This document shows, piece after piece, positions 17,654-26,174 of a stretch of 49,842 nucleotides of DNA (within the stretch, counting starts at the first letter, position 1; every line of letters starts with the position of its first letter). The stretch covers positions 1 through 49,842 of the forward strand of contig JAFSUP010000010.1 of assembly GCA_017445205.1 (NCBI GenBank). Direction: 5' to 3'. The DNA is from Synergistaceae bacterium (GTDB taxonomy: Bacteria; Synergistota; Synergistia; Synergistales; Aminobacteriaceae). A program made the translations under genes and the position numbers. The notes under the pieces are model-generated. The model was not told the DNA's origin and ran no database searches. It saw only the letters and a list, made by a program, of their open reading frames with translations.

Positions 17654-18420
17654 TTTGCTATAACTCTTCTATACAACGTGATTAACGAGTCCGTGCAACG
17701 TTCGTGAGAGCGTCTTGACTTCAAAAAATGCCGTGCTGCCATCGCCATATGCCTACCACGATCTGCTAATCCCTGGCGAATTATTCGTGGTAAATCTTCG
17801 TCATCTTGTATCAAAAAATATCCGTCAGGGCCTAAAATTTCATCGAGCCAGCCTGACTTTGGCGACGCTATCGCAAGTCCTCGCATTGTTAAAATTCCAG
17901 CACGCATTGCCTCACGCGGCGTTGCTTCGTCTGCAATATACAATCCGCTCAACGCTTCAGGACGCAAAATTTTCTCGGCTATATTCATGATTTTATAGTC
18001 GCCATCCGGAATTTTTCTTTTATCTGAACGTACAAATACAGCTTTGCTTACATCTTCGCTTTGTGTGCTCAATGGATCAAAGACAGGAAACACGACGGCT
18101 TCACCACTTAGCGCGCCTTCTGTAAAAAATCTCGACGGATAACCCGCCCAATTCGTACCTTCTAAACGAGTGTGAACAGTTCGCGAATGTATTCGCACAA
18201 TTCGCCACCATATCGGAGCTTGGCCGAACAAATGCCAAATTTCTTTTTTTACAAAAATACTTTTTGCACGTTCAAAGCTCGATATACTTTTGTCTTTTGC
18301 GCTGATTACAGTTAAATCAATGTCCCGCGAATGACTGCGCAATGCATTCGCCATATCGTGAATAACTTGCGCAAGAACATCGCTGACTGAATCCGAAATA
18401 TACCAACCGCAAGTGTGCAT
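17650..18420 (-). CDS. glycosyltransferase-like protein, short GT-B type, 256 aa
   Basis: The protein looks like a compact GT-B glycosyltransferase: the N-terminal half holds an HLFGQAPIWWRIVRIH segment and a HTRLEGTNWAGYPSRFF stretch, and the C-terminal half has ADEATPREAMRAGILTMRGLAIASPKSGWLDEILGPDGYFL, which resembles the 'P.E.m..G.pvvas..gg..e.i..G' donor-binding region. The assignment is from these patterns only. Position between tyrS (1 base upstream) and an LpxL-like gene suggests envelope glycan work. Confidence 0.6.
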   Translation of the reverse strand: MHTCGWYISDSVSDVLAQVIHDMANALRSHSRDIDLTVISAKDKSISSFERAKSIFVKKEIWHLFGQAPIWWRIVRIHSRTVHTRLEGTNWAGYPSRFFTEGALSGEAVVFPVFDPLSTQSEDVSKAVFVRSDKRKIPDGDYKIMNIAEKILRPEALSGLYIADEATPREAMRAGILTMRGLAIASPKSGWLDEILGPDGYFLIQDDEDLPRIIRQGLADRGRHMAMAARHFLKSRRSHERCTDSLITLYRRVIAK

Positions 18421-18421
18421 T

Positions 18422-19699
18422 TTAATTAAACTCGGCCATGTTGAATTTCTTTTTGCCGATTCTTACAAATAAATATTTGCCGTTGATTAAAACTTCGCGA
18501 TTGAGTTCGGCTTTCTCATCAGAAATTTTTTCGCCGTTGACTGACACTCCGCCTTGACGAATTGCGCGCTTGGCCTCGCCGTTGCTCTCACATGCTCCCG
18601 AAGCTGATAACACGCTCACAACTCCCGCAGGGAACTCGACGCCTTCGACTTTCTTATATGGAACTTCCTGCTTCAACATTTCGCAAGTTTCTTCGCTGAC
18701 GTTTGCAAAATCAATTTTCGGATTAAATAAAATCTCGCTCGCGTTTATGACGCTCTTGGCCGTGTCGGCGTCATGTACCGTGCTTGTAACTTCAAAAGCA
18801 AGTTTTTTCTGCGCTATTCTCTTTTCGGGAGCGGCGTTGTGCTCGTTCATGATTTCAGAAATTTCTTCGATCGGCATGAAAGTATAAAGTTTCAGCAATT
18901 TCTCCACGTCGCGATCGTCGGTGTTAAACCAGAATTGATAAAATTTATACGGGCTTGTCTTAGTTGCGTCGAGCCAGACAGCTCCGGCTTCGGTCTTGCC
19001 AAATTTTGTTCCAGAAGACGTGAGCAACAAAGGCTGCGTTAATCCGAAAACTTCCGCGCCGTTCGTCCTTCTAATATAATCAGAGCCGGCTAATAAATTT
19101 CCCTGCTGATCGTTGCCGCCCATCTGCAAACGACAATTATAATTTTCATTCAAATATTTGAAATCCATCGCCTGAAGCAGAACGTAAGAAAATTCCGTGT
19201 AAGAAATTCCTTTTTCTGGGTCTTCGAGGCGTGAACGAATATATTCACGCGCGATTAAGTTGTTGACGGAGAAAAATTTTCCGATGTCGTGAAGGACTTC
19301 AAGAAATGTAACTTTTGAAAGCCAATCGTAATTATTTAAGAGCAACGCGGAATTTTTGCCGCAATCGAAATTCAAAAATTTTTTAAGCTGAACTTTAACG
19401 CCCTCGATATTATGTTGAACGGCTTCGAGCGTGATTAAATTTCTTTCTTTGCTCTTTCCTGATGGGTCGCCGATTAAACCTGTGCCGCCACCTGCAAGCG
19501 CTATCGGTCTATGGCCAAGCCTCTGGAGCCAGCCAAGCGCCATTAACGGGATTAAATGTCCGACGTGAAGACTGTCGGCCGTCGGATCAAAGCCTACGTA
19601 AGCCGTAACCATTTCTTCGTTCATAACTTGTTCAAGGCGTTCGGCGTTTGTGCACCATTCGAAATAGCCGCGCTCCTTCAAAACTTCAAAAGCATTCAT
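18422..19699 (-). CDS. tyrS: tyrosyl-tRNA synthetase
   Basis: TyrRS charges tRNA-Tyr. The class I signature is HVGH at residues 45-48, inside YVGFDPTADSLHVGHLIPL, and KFGKTE serves as the KMSKS loop near residue 233. ALAGGGTGLIGDPSGK and LLQAMDFKYLNE, with QMGGNDQQGN, are typical of the bacterial TyrS. A C-terminal S4 RNA-binding domain (about 350-415, ASGACESNGEAKRAIRQGGV) completes the 425 residues. AAGGGGAT precedes the ATG. No T-box leader is visible in the 65 bases upstream. Confidence 0.97.
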   Translation of the reverse strand: MNAFEVLKERGYFEWCTNAERLEQVMNEEMVTAYVGFDPTADSLHVGHLIPLMALGWLQRLGHRPIALAGGGTGLIGDPSGKSKERNLITLEAVQHNIEGVKVQLKKFLNFDCGKNSALLLNNYDWLSKVTFLEVLHDIGKFFSVNNLIAREYIRSRLEDPEKGISYTEFSYVLLQAMDFKYLNENYNCRLQMGGNDQQGNLLAGSDYIRRTNGAEVFGLTQPLLLTSSGTKFGKTEAGAVWLDATKTSPYKFYQFWFNTDDRDVEKLLKLYTFMPIEEISEIMNEHNAAPEKRIAQKKLAFEVTSTVHDADTAKSVINASEILFNPKIDFANVSEETCEMLKQEVPYKKVEGVEFPAGVVSVLSASGACESNGEAKRAIRQGGVSVNGEKISDEKAELNREVLINGKYLFVRIGKKKFNMAEFN

Positions 19700-19764
19700 A
19701 AAAATTTTATCCCCTTTGCATTATATCGCCGAATTGTAACACGATTTAGGGGATTAGTAGCGCG

Positions 19765-20781
19765 TTATAAAATTGTAGGCGTGTTTAAGTCCGAAAATCC
19801 TTCGAGGCGAAGCAGTGCTTTCACACGAAAGTTCAAGATGTCTTCTTCAAGTCTAAACGTGGGCATGAATTTTCTTACGGCGTCGAGCGTTCGGCCTTCG
19901 CGAAAAATTCCAGAGAGCGAAAAAATTTTTTTTAATCTGTGATTGCGAGTGTCTGAACAAATCGTTCCCGGGTTCGTGATTAAAACTTTCGGAGGATTTG
20001 TGATTAAAACGTCAATTTGATTTCCGGCGTGATAATCCGAATGAAGAAGAGCGTTAATAAAAATTTCTTGAAACGCTTGCGAACACCCAGGCGAAAGTTT
20101 TTTCACTAGGCGCGGCAAAATATTTTTATAAGCGTCCCAAAGATTTCGTGCTTCAAGTTCGGCATGTTCGGTCGGCGAATCCAAAACGGCGTGGACTTTT
20201 ATAATATTCCCGAACATCAACGCCCCTGCGAACGTCAAAAATTTTCCTGAAAAAATAAAACTTCGACACAAAAATTCTTCGGTCGAAAAATTTTTACATT
20301 CGGCGTGCAGATTTATGACGGTGTTATAAAAATCTTCGAGACTTTCGGGATTGAGATAAAACTTTATTGCCGGCTCGTCTGAAAAATTTTGCGCGTCCTG
20401 TGCAACGATTGCCGCAGAACGTCGGGACGAAATTAAATTTACGCCTTCGACTCGACGATAAAACTTTCCATTTACAAATAACGGTTTCAAACGATGATTA
20501 AGTGGCGCTATATGGACGATTAAAATTTTATCGAGAACTTGAGTTTCAAAAAAAATTTCTCGTGGGATTAAAGAATTTATATTTAAGTTTGAATTTGAAA
20601 GGCCGGTGACGTTAAGCGCGTCATCAAATTCGCGCACAACTCCCAAAATTATCCAGCCGCCTGACGAATTTGCGAGAGCACACGCAGTTTCAGAGAATTT
20701 ATAAATTTCATCTTCGCTCAAAAATTCTCTGTCATCGTTCGCGGTTGCGTCAAGAAATTCATCAAAGCTGGAAAAATTCAA
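19765..20781 (-). CDS. AlbA_2 (Schlafen-type) domain protein
   Basis: The N-terminal 115 residues match the AlbA_2 domain: ALANSSGGWIILGVVREFDDALNVTGL, then HRLKPLFVNGKFYRRVEGVN. The C-terminal half has a GHKL-like stretch seen in these proteins (FQEIFINALLHSDYHAGNQIDVLITNPPKVLITNPGT, where N-box and G1-like elements are recognisable), and a winged-helix region that is usually next. The start is a TTG overlapping the sirtuin stop region; no strong ribosome binding site, so translation is probably coupled. AlbA_2 proteins are annotated as putative transcriptional regulators or ATP-binding proteins. Its adjacency to the SirTM-macrodomain pair may be functional. Confidence 0.8.
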   Translation of the reverse strand: MNFSSFDEFLDATANDDREFLSEDEIYKFSETACALANSSGGWIILGVVREFDDALNVTGLSNSNLNINSLIPREIFFETQVLDKILIVHIAPLNHRLKPLFVNGKFYRRVEGVNLISSRRSAAIVAQDAQNFSDEPAIKFYLNPESLEDFYNTVINLHAECKNFSTEEFLCRSFIFSGKFLTFAGALMFGNIIKVHAVLDSPTEHAELEARNLWDAYKNILPRLVKKLSPGCSQAFQEIFINALLHSDYHAGNQIDVLITNPPKVLITNPGTICSDTRNHRLKKIFSLSGIFREGRTLDAVRKFMPTFRLEEDILNFRVKALLRLEGFSDLNTPTIL

Positions 20782-20782
20782 A

Positions 20783-21619
20783 TTAAATCAACTCGTTTAA
20801 GACTTCGCCGATGTCGCCATCAATGCAAAGAGATTTTTTTGAGATTCTGGCACGTTCAGCGACGTACGCTTCGCCAAGATTTACGCAAATATAAAACGCG
20901 TCCGGCCATTCGCGGGTCATTCCCCAGAACGAAAATTTTATAATTCCGGGTGTGTTCATGCCTGTGCCGAGGTCAAGAAACAAAGTTTTTTTATTTCGGC
21001 TCTCGTCGAGAAATTTCACGTAATTGTCGCAGGCCAAGTGCCAGCCTTCGTCTTCAACAAACGAATCATCAGAACGTAAATTCATTTCCATTAATCGGCC
21101 ACAGACCGGGCAATGCGGAATTAAATCCGACGGCACGCGCATATTAGATTGTTGCTCGACCATCTTAATAATAATTTCTTCGTTGTCGTAAGTTTTATTG
21201 TGGCACGGCAGCGAACATTGAAAAAGTCCGTAATCGCCTTGCGTGTAAAAGAGCCGCGATTTATCGAATCCGGATTTTTGAAAACAGTGATCTACGTTTG
21301 TAGTTAAGACAAAATAATTTTTATCTTTCACGAGCGCGAATAGATTTTCATAAACGGGCTTCGGTGCGTCGGTGTAGCGATTAATGAAAACATAGCGGCT
21401 CCAAAATGCCCACTTTTCTTCTTGAGTTTCATACGGATAAAAGCCGCCGGAGTACATGTCGTGAAAATTATATTTTTCTTCAAAGTCCGAAAAAAATTTT
21501 TCAAATCTCTCGCCCGCATAAGTGAAGCCCGCCGAAGTTGAAAGCCCTGCGCCCGCTCCGATGATAATCGCTTCGGCTTCGTCGATTTTATTTCTTAAAA
21601 TTTTAATTTTATCGTTCAT
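20783..21619 (-). CDS. class M sirtuin (SirTM), protein ADP-ribosyltransferase
   Basis: The Rossmann motif GAGAGLSTSAGFTYAG identifies a Sir2 fold. In place of the deacetylase catalytic His the protein has TQGDYG with Gln127, and TTNVD with Asn108. The same Asn/Gln pair, 19 residues apart, is the catalytic set reported for Streptococcus pyogenes SirTM, which ADP-ribosylates a lipoylated carrier. Zinc cysteines are at about 135, 139, 170 and 173. The gene overlaps the macrodomain gene by 4 bases (ATGA). The gcvH-like and lplA2 genes usually found with SirTM are absent here, and an AlbA_2 gene follows instead. Confidence 0.88.
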   Translation of the reverse strand: MNDKIKILRNKIDEAEAIIIGAGAGLSTSAGFTYAGERFEKFFSDFEEKYNFHDMYSGGFYPYETQEEKWAFWSRYVFINRYTDAPKPVYENLFALVKDKNYFVLTTNVDHCFQKSGFDKSRLFYTQGDYGLFQCSLPCHNKTYDNEEIIIKMVEQQSNMRVPSDLIPHCPVCGRLMEMNLRSDDSFVEDEGWHLACDNYVKFLDESRNKKTLFLDLGTGMNTPGIIKFSFWGMTREWPDAFYICVNLGEAYVAERARISKKSLCIDGDIGEVLNELI

Positions 21620-22377
21620 GCTAATTCTCTTTCGTAAATTTCTAAATCTAAATCTTTGAAAACGTTGAAAATTATTTTTTTGACGTAACTACTTTGTGTT
21701 AAAAATTTTTTCACGGTTTCGACGGCAATTTTTGCGGCCGCGTCATTCGGGAAATGAAATTCTCCCGTCGAGATACAACAGAACGCGACACTTTTTAATT
21801 TTTTTTCTTCAGCAAGTTCTAGGCATGATTGATAACAGCTTGCGAGTTCTTCGCGGTGTTTGTCGGTCAACGGGCCGAACACAATCGGTCCGACAGTATG
21901 AAGAACAAATTTAGACGGCAGATTATAAGCGCGTGTGATTTTGGCGGCTCCGGTCGGTTCGTCATGGCCTTGAGCGTTTATGATTTCGTTGCACTCGTCG
22001 CGGAGCTGAAGTCCCGAAGCCGAATGAATTGCGTTATCAATGCAACGATGGCACGGAATAAAGCAGCCTAGTAATTTTGAGTTTGCCGCGTTGACAATGG
22101 CGTCAGAATCGAGCCGCGTTATATCACCTTGCCAAATTGAAATTCCCGGCTGACGCTCTTGGAGTTCGTCAACATTAATCACGCCTTTTAAGTCGCGTTC
22201 GTTAGATAAAAATTCGTCCTGAACTTTCAAAAATTCCGGATTTAATTTCATAGGCGGCCTGACGTTCATCAAGGAACGCAACAAAATTTTTTTATCTGTA
22301 ATTTTTGCTGCGCTTGGTTTATATTCAGGCATTTCGTCTAACAAAAACTCGATTAAGAAATTTAATTTTTCGTCCAT
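21616..22377 (-). CDS. zinc macrodomain protein, ADP-ribosyl hydrolase partner of SirTM
   Basis: The macrodomain (about residues 78-250) has WQGDITRLDSDAIVNAANS, followed by the zinc-binding LLGCFIPCHRCIDNAIHSASG (Cys105, Cys109, His110, Cys112 region), GAAKITRAYNLPSKFVLHTVGP and FCCISTGEFHFPNDAA as the phosphate loop. This Zn-Macro type removes ADP-ribose placed by SirTM. The N-terminal 75 residues are a helical cap common in the family (RPPMKLNPEFLKVQDEFLS). The ATG at 22377 with GGCGGAG 9 bases upstream is preferred over the TTG at 22395; the protein is then 253 aa. Confidence 0.9.
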   Translation of the reverse strand: MDEKLNFLIEFLLDEMPEYKPSAAKITDKKILLRSLMNVRPPMKLNPEFLKVQDEFLSNERDLKGVINVDELQERQPGISIWQGDITRLDSDAIVNAANSKLLGCFIPCHRCIDNAIHSASGLQLRDECNEIINAQGHDEPTGAAKITRAYNLPSKFVLHTVGPIVFGPLTDKHREELASCYQSCLELAEEKKLKSVAFCCISTGEFHFPNDAAAKIAVETVKKFLTQSSYVKKIIFNVFKDLDLEIYERELA

Positions 22378-22423
22378 AGTTTTAATCTCCGCCAAAAAAT
22401 TTTCATTCGTACATTATATAAAA

Positions 22424-22453
22424 TAAAAAAAGAGGAGCCCTTAAAGCTCCCCC
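22424..22453 (-). terminator. intrinsic terminator of the der-nfeD operon
   Basis: On the minus strand GGGAGC and GCTCCT pair around TTTAAGG and are followed by TTTTTTT. It lies right after the stop of the LSm/cold-shock-like gene and separates that operon from the macrodomain-sirtuin unit. Confidence 0.85.
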
Positions 22454-22461
22454 AAAAATTT

Positions 22462-23469
22462 CTAATCTTTAACTCCCATTCGCTCTTTCGCTTTTTGAAT
22501 TAGGCCCGAGCGTTCCCAATCTTTAATTTTTTCTTCAGGAAATGGCACAGCCGCGGAAACGTTTGTGGCTTTCATATTGCCGCGCTTGCCCATAAGCTTT
22601 GTAAATTTTACTTTCTGACCTTCTGCCGACGGCGAACACTCCAAGAACACAGCCAAAACCGGATCGATAACATCTTCTTCATCGAAACGATAGAGCTTGT
22701 TACCTTTAACTCTGATTTCACCATGCGGGATTTCTTCGTAACGTCTGAAATATTCTATTTCGCCTTCTTCGTATATTGCTGATGACATATCGACTTTCAA
22801 AACGTCATCGGGAAGTTTCGGAGCAGTCTTGCCTTTCTCGTGAACGTCATCGGCCGCTAAGCCGCGTTGATTAGAGCTAAACTTGAAAACGACTTTTATA
22901 TTAGGATTTGCGTTTTTATCCGTCAGCGTTGAAAGTTTATAGCGAAGGGCCTCATCTGTAATTTGATTCATGTGAACAAAAACTTTCTCGCCGTCTTGCA
23001 AAGGCACGCCTAATGCTTTAACTTCAGGAGAATCTATAAATCCCCAGCCACGTTCGGAGAAAAATGAAACAATCGTGCCTTCAAATTCGCGGCCCGCAAA
23101 ATCTTCAATAGAAATTTCAGGCGAGGTTGTAGGCGCCGTATCTGGAACTTCATTTTTAATTTCTTCTTTCTTAATTTCTTTTTTGACTTCAGCAGCAGGC
23201 TTTTCGATAGGCTTAGGAGTTTCGAGATTAGGCTCCGGGATTGGCGAATCAGTTTCTTCTAATTTTAATTCTTGCTTGGGCCTCGAAAGACGGTTAGACT
23301 TTTTAAGCGGCCTAATTCCAAGTACGGCTGAATAAGACCAAAACTCTTCACCGATTACAAAATGATCATCATCGCAACTTAATAAAATTCCTGACGTCCT
23401 AGGGGTGTCGGGCGCAAGAAAAATTTCAACAGGTTTACCTAAAAATTGTTCAAAGATTTTTTTATTCAA
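22462..23469 (-). CDS. LSm-like plus cold-shock-like RNA-binding protein, 335 aa
   Basis: Residues 1-55 (FLGKPVEIFLAPDTPRTSGILLSCDDDHFVIG) look like an Sm/LSm small beta barrel. A charged Pro/Glu/Lys linker (about 60-120) follows. Residues about 125-210 (FEGTIVSFFSERGWGFIDSPE, KVFVHMNQITDE) follow the cold-shock domain plan: the aromatic RNP1-like 'GWGFI' and RNP2-like 'VFVHMN'. A second small-barrel-like domain may fill residues 225-310 (GEIEYFRRYEEIPHGEIRV). An RNA-binding role is inferred. It is 15 bases after nfeD and is the last gene before a terminator. Confidence 0.65.
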   Translation of the reverse strand: MNKKIFEQFLGKPVEIFLAPDTPRTSGILLSCDDDHFVIGEEFWSYSAVLGIRPLKKSNRLSRPKQELKLEETDSPIPEPNLETPKPIEKPAAEVKKEIKKEEIKNEVPDTAPTTSPEISIEDFAGREFEGTIVSFFSERGWGFIDSPEVKALGVPLQDGEKVFVHMNQITDEALRYKLSTLTDKNANPNIKVVFKFSSNQRGLAADDVHEKGKTAPKLPDDVLKVDMSSAIYEEGEIEYFRRYEEIPHGEIRVKGNKLYRFDEEDVIDPVLAVFLECSPSAEGQKVKFTKLMGKRGNMKATNVSAAVPFPEEKIKDWERSGLIQKAKERMGVKD

Positions 23470-23484
23470 GATTCGTAGCTCCTT

Positions 23485-24771
23485 TTAATTATTTGAAATT
23501 GTCAGTGTCATTCCGTCAATCGCCTTCACAACTCCTAACGATCCCGCCGAAATATTTCCAGATTCTGATTTAGCTCGCCAAATTTCTCCATGGCACGAGA
23601 CTTGACCAAATGAATTTTCGCTTAAGTCAGAAAGAATCTCGACTTCAAGTCCTAACATTCCCTGCGAACCTGTTGCGACTTTCCGCCGAAAGCCTTTCAC
23701 AATCAAGAACGCTACGAACGCAAAGCAGATTCCTAACGCTATCGCTATGCCGATTATGAATGACAAGGAAATTTGAAGCAGTTCGCCCCCCGGCGCTCGG
23801 AACAAAAACACTCCGCCTAAGCAAAACACAGGCAAGCCTACGAGCGTCAATAATCCTGAAGTTCCGGCGATTAAATCTATGGTCATTAAAATTATTCCGG
23901 CTAAAATTAAAACGATTCCGGCCCAATTAAATGGAAGCATCTTCAGGCCTATCGAGCCAAGCACGAGCATAACCCCGCCGACTGTTCCCAAGATAAATCC
24001 GCCGGGCGTTATGACTTCAAAAAAGATTGCCATGATTCCGCCGGAGATTAGCAAGTAAGCTATCTGAGGATCTGAAACAAATTGAATAATTCTCTCGCTG
24101 AATGACATGTTTGCACGAGAGACTTTGACTTCGTTATCAAAATTGATTTTCACGAACTGCGAATTAATTTTTACACGTCGCCCGGCCGTTGCTTTGATTA
24201 AAGAATTTATATCGCTCGCCACGATGTCAACAACTTTATTTTTTAATGCTTCTGTTGCCGTTAGAGAGATACTTTCCTCAATCATTTGCTCGGCGATTTC
24301 CTGATTTCGATTTCGCAACTGAACGACCGAACGCATTTGCGCTTTTAAGTCGTTCATGATTTTCTTGCTCATGTCGCTTTCTTTAATGTCTTCGCCGGAC
24401 GCAACAACAGGGTGAGCCGCGCCGATGTTCGTTCCGGGAGCCATTGCCGCAATGTGAGCCGCTTGAACTATAAACGCCCCTGCGCTTGCCGCACGTCCGC
24501 CCGGTGGTATCCAGACTGCTACAGGGACTTTTGACGCAAGAATCGATTGAACGACTCCGCGCATAGCCTCAACGAGTCCGCCGGGGGTATCAAGCTGAAA
24601 GATTATCAAAGAGTCGTCGTTTCGTTCAGAATTAGCGATGACTTCTTTCACAAATTCTTCCATCTGAACACCGACAGTGCCATTTAATTCAGCTAGCGTT
24701 ACGTCGCTGCGAGCATATGCGACTGACGTACTTAAAATTAGAATCAAAAATATCAAGCAAATTTTTTTCAT
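23485..24771 (-). CDS. NfeD1-type membrane serine protease (ClpP-class)
   Basis: A signal peptide (about 1-20) leads into a ClpP-like protease domain: FQLDTPGGLVEAMRGVV, and GGRAASAGAFIVQAAHIAAMAPGTNIGAAHP with the nucleophile Ser96 and a candidate base Lys near 136 in SDMSKKIMNDLK. Four to five membrane segments (about 235-375) follow, then the soluble OB-like NfeD domain (LGLEVEILSDLSENSFGQVSCHGEIWRAKSES). The family cleaves or regulates membrane proteins with stomatin partners; no stomatin gene is seen nearby. It is 30 bases downstream of der, with a heptamer repeat in the gap. Confidence 0.92.
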   Translation of the reverse strand: MKKICLIFLILILSTSVAYARSDVTLAELNGTVGVQMEEFVKEVIANSERNDDSLIIFQLDTPGGLVEAMRGVVQSILASKVPVAVWIPPGGRAASAGAFIVQAAHIAAMAPGTNIGAAHPVVASGEDIKESDMSKKIMNDLKAQMRSVVQLRNRNQEIAEQMIEESISLTATEALKNKVVDIVASDINSLIKATAGRRVKINSQFVKINFDNEVKVSRANMSFSERIIQFVSDPQIAYLLISGGIMAIFFEVITPGGFILGTVGGVMLVLGSIGLKMLPFNWAGIVLILAGIILMTIDLIAGTSGLLTLVGLPVFCLGGVFLFRAPGGELLQISLSFIIGIAIALGICFAFVAFLIVKGFRRKVATGSQGMLGLEVEILSDLSENSFGQVSCHGEIWRAKSESGNISAGSLGVVKAIDGMTLTISNN

Positions 24772-24775
24772 TTTT

Positions 24776-24803
24776 ACTTCCTACCTCCTACTTCCTAATT
24801 CCT
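24776..24803. repeat. heptamer-type repeat, copy 2 (der-nfeD gap)
   Basis: On the minus strand it reads as TAGGAATTAGGAAGTAGGAGG and then TAGGAAGT, the same heptamer alphabet as the rpmF-htpG element, but with one arm only. It begins at the der stop codon and ends 4 bases before the nfeD ATG, so it makes up nearly all of the gap and may act as the nfeD ribosome binding region. Confidence 0.6.
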
Positions 24804-26172
24804 AGTTATCATTGTCCTTTCCTCTCCAAAATGTTCGGACGGGAGTCCCTGTGAAGTCTTCAAGCTCACGCAATTTATTTTTCACATGATTTTCAAAAGA
24901 AGAATTTGCGAGTTCGGGCTTGTTCACGAAAAATATAAAAGTCGGCGGCAAAGCATCGGCCTGCGAACAATAATAAACTTTCAAGGCGCGGCCTTTTTTA
25001 TCCGAAGGCAAGCGATCGAAAGCAAGGACATCACGCATTAAACGATTTAATAAATTCGTGGGGATTCGTTTTTGTCTGTTCTCGTTGACAGTCAAGACCG
25101 TCTGAATAATTTTTGAAACCCCGCGGCCGTTCAAAGCCGAAGCAAAAACTATAGGCGCGTAACTCAAGAACGGCATTTCGTCGCGAATTTTTTTTATTAA
25201 CTCATCGGCAATGTTCGTAGTTTTGTTTTTACTTCCTACTTCCTCATTCCTACTTCCTACTTGCTGTATCAAGTCCCATTTATTAAGGACGATTACCAAG
25301 CCTTTGCCCTTTTGAACGACGTGAGCGGCTATTTTCTTATCTTGATCCGTGCAAGGCTCGCGAGCGTCCATTAATAATAATGCTATGTCGGCTCTGTCAA
25401 CAGCGGCTAGTGTCCTGACGAAAGAATAATATTCTAAATCGCCATCGAACTTTGAACGTTTTCGCAAGCCCGCTGTGTCAATTATTCTAAAATCCTGACC
25501 TTCAATATTAATTTTCATGTCTACAGGGTCGCGAGTCGTGCCGGCTATCGGACTTACTAAAGAGCGTTCGGAGTTCGTGATTTTATTCAAGAGCGAAGAT
25601 TTTCCGACGTTAGGCTTGCCTGCGATAACGAGCCTGAGCTCGTCGGAGTCGTCTTCAATTTCTTCTTCAGCTTCGGGCAACAAGTCCGCAACTAAGTCAA
25701 GTAAATCATCAATGCCGCGTTTGTGAAGCGCGCTAAGCCCAACGACGTTTTCAAAGCCGAGTGCGTAAGCGTCATTAATAAAATCGTCGTGCTTAGGATC
25801 GTCAAGTTTATTCATAGCGACTATTACGGGCTTGTCATTGCCTGACGCTTTGCGAATGAAGTCGGCGATTTCTTCGTCGGAACTTGTTACGCCGTCGCGG
25901 CCGTCAAGCAAAAAAATTATCACGTCGCACTCTTTAACGGCCTCGTCAACGTGATTTTTAATTCCTGCGCTAAATTCCGTGTCAGTTCCAAAAATTCCGC
26001 CAGTGTCGATGACATAAAAATTTTTCCCGCGATGCTCGCATTCGCCATAAAGTCTATCGCGAGTTACGCCGGGCATGTCGTCAACGATTGCGTCTTTAGT
26101 TCCGGTGAGGCGATTAAATAAAGAAGACTTCCCGGCGTTCGGTCTTCCGATTATTGCAACGATTCCAGCCAT
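24802..26172 (-). CDS. der: ribosome-assembly GTPase Der (EngA)
   Basis: Two GTPase domains in tandem are present. G domain 1: GRPNAGKSSLFNRL, DTGGIFG, NKLDDPK. G domain 2: AGKPNVGKSSLLNKI, DTAGLRKRSK, LNKWDLI. A C-terminal KH-like domain follows, with RALKVYYCSQADALPPTFIFFVN, typical of Der. Der is essential for 50S assembly. Between NKWDLI and the next conserved segment, an unusual insert of about 18 residues (QQVGSRNEEVGSKNKTTN) is coded by a run of the dispersed heptamer repeat (25231-25266). It does not break the frame or any conserved motif. It starts 2 bases after the asparaginase-like gene. Confidence 0.95.
   Translation of the reverse strand: MAGIVAIIGRPNAGKSSLFNRLTGTKDAIVDDMPGVTRDRLYGECEHRGKNFYVIDTGGIFGTDTEFSAGIKNHVDEAVKECDVIIFLLDGRDGVTSSDEEIADFIRKASGNDKPVIVAMNKLDDPKHDDFINDAYALGFENVVGLSALHKRGIDDLLDLVADLLPEAEEEIEDDSDELRLVIAGKPNVGKSSLLNKITNSERSLVSPIAGTTRDPVDMKINIEGQDFRIIDTAGLRKRSKFDGDLEYYSFVRTLAAVDRADIALLLMDAREPCTDQDKKIAAHVVQKGKGLVIVLNKWDLIQQVGSRNEEVGSKNKTTNIADELIKKIRDEMPFLSYAPIVFASALNGRGVSKIIQTVLTVNENRQKRIPTNLLNRLMRDVLAFDRLPSDKKGRALKVYYCSQADALPPTFIFFVNKPELANSSFENHVKNKLRELEDFTGTPVRTFWRGKDNDN
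25231..25266. repeat. heptamer-type repeat, copy 3, in frame inside der
   Basis: On the minus strand five units of about 7 bases run in tandem (AAGTAGG, AAGTAGG, AATGAGG, AAGTAGG, AAGT). They encode part of the extra loop in the second G domain of Der. Because 7 is not a multiple of 3, only certain copy numbers keep the frame. Confidence 0.7.
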
Positions 26173-26174
26173 CT

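Noticed and set aside
19721..19726. TATAAT as the tyrS promoter
   Set aside because: The start of transcription would fall in the ribosome binding site, leaving almost no leader; kept only as a weak possibility.
25231..25266. der as a broken gene because of the repeat
   Set aside because: The frame is open through the repeat and all G motifs and the KH-like domain are intact.
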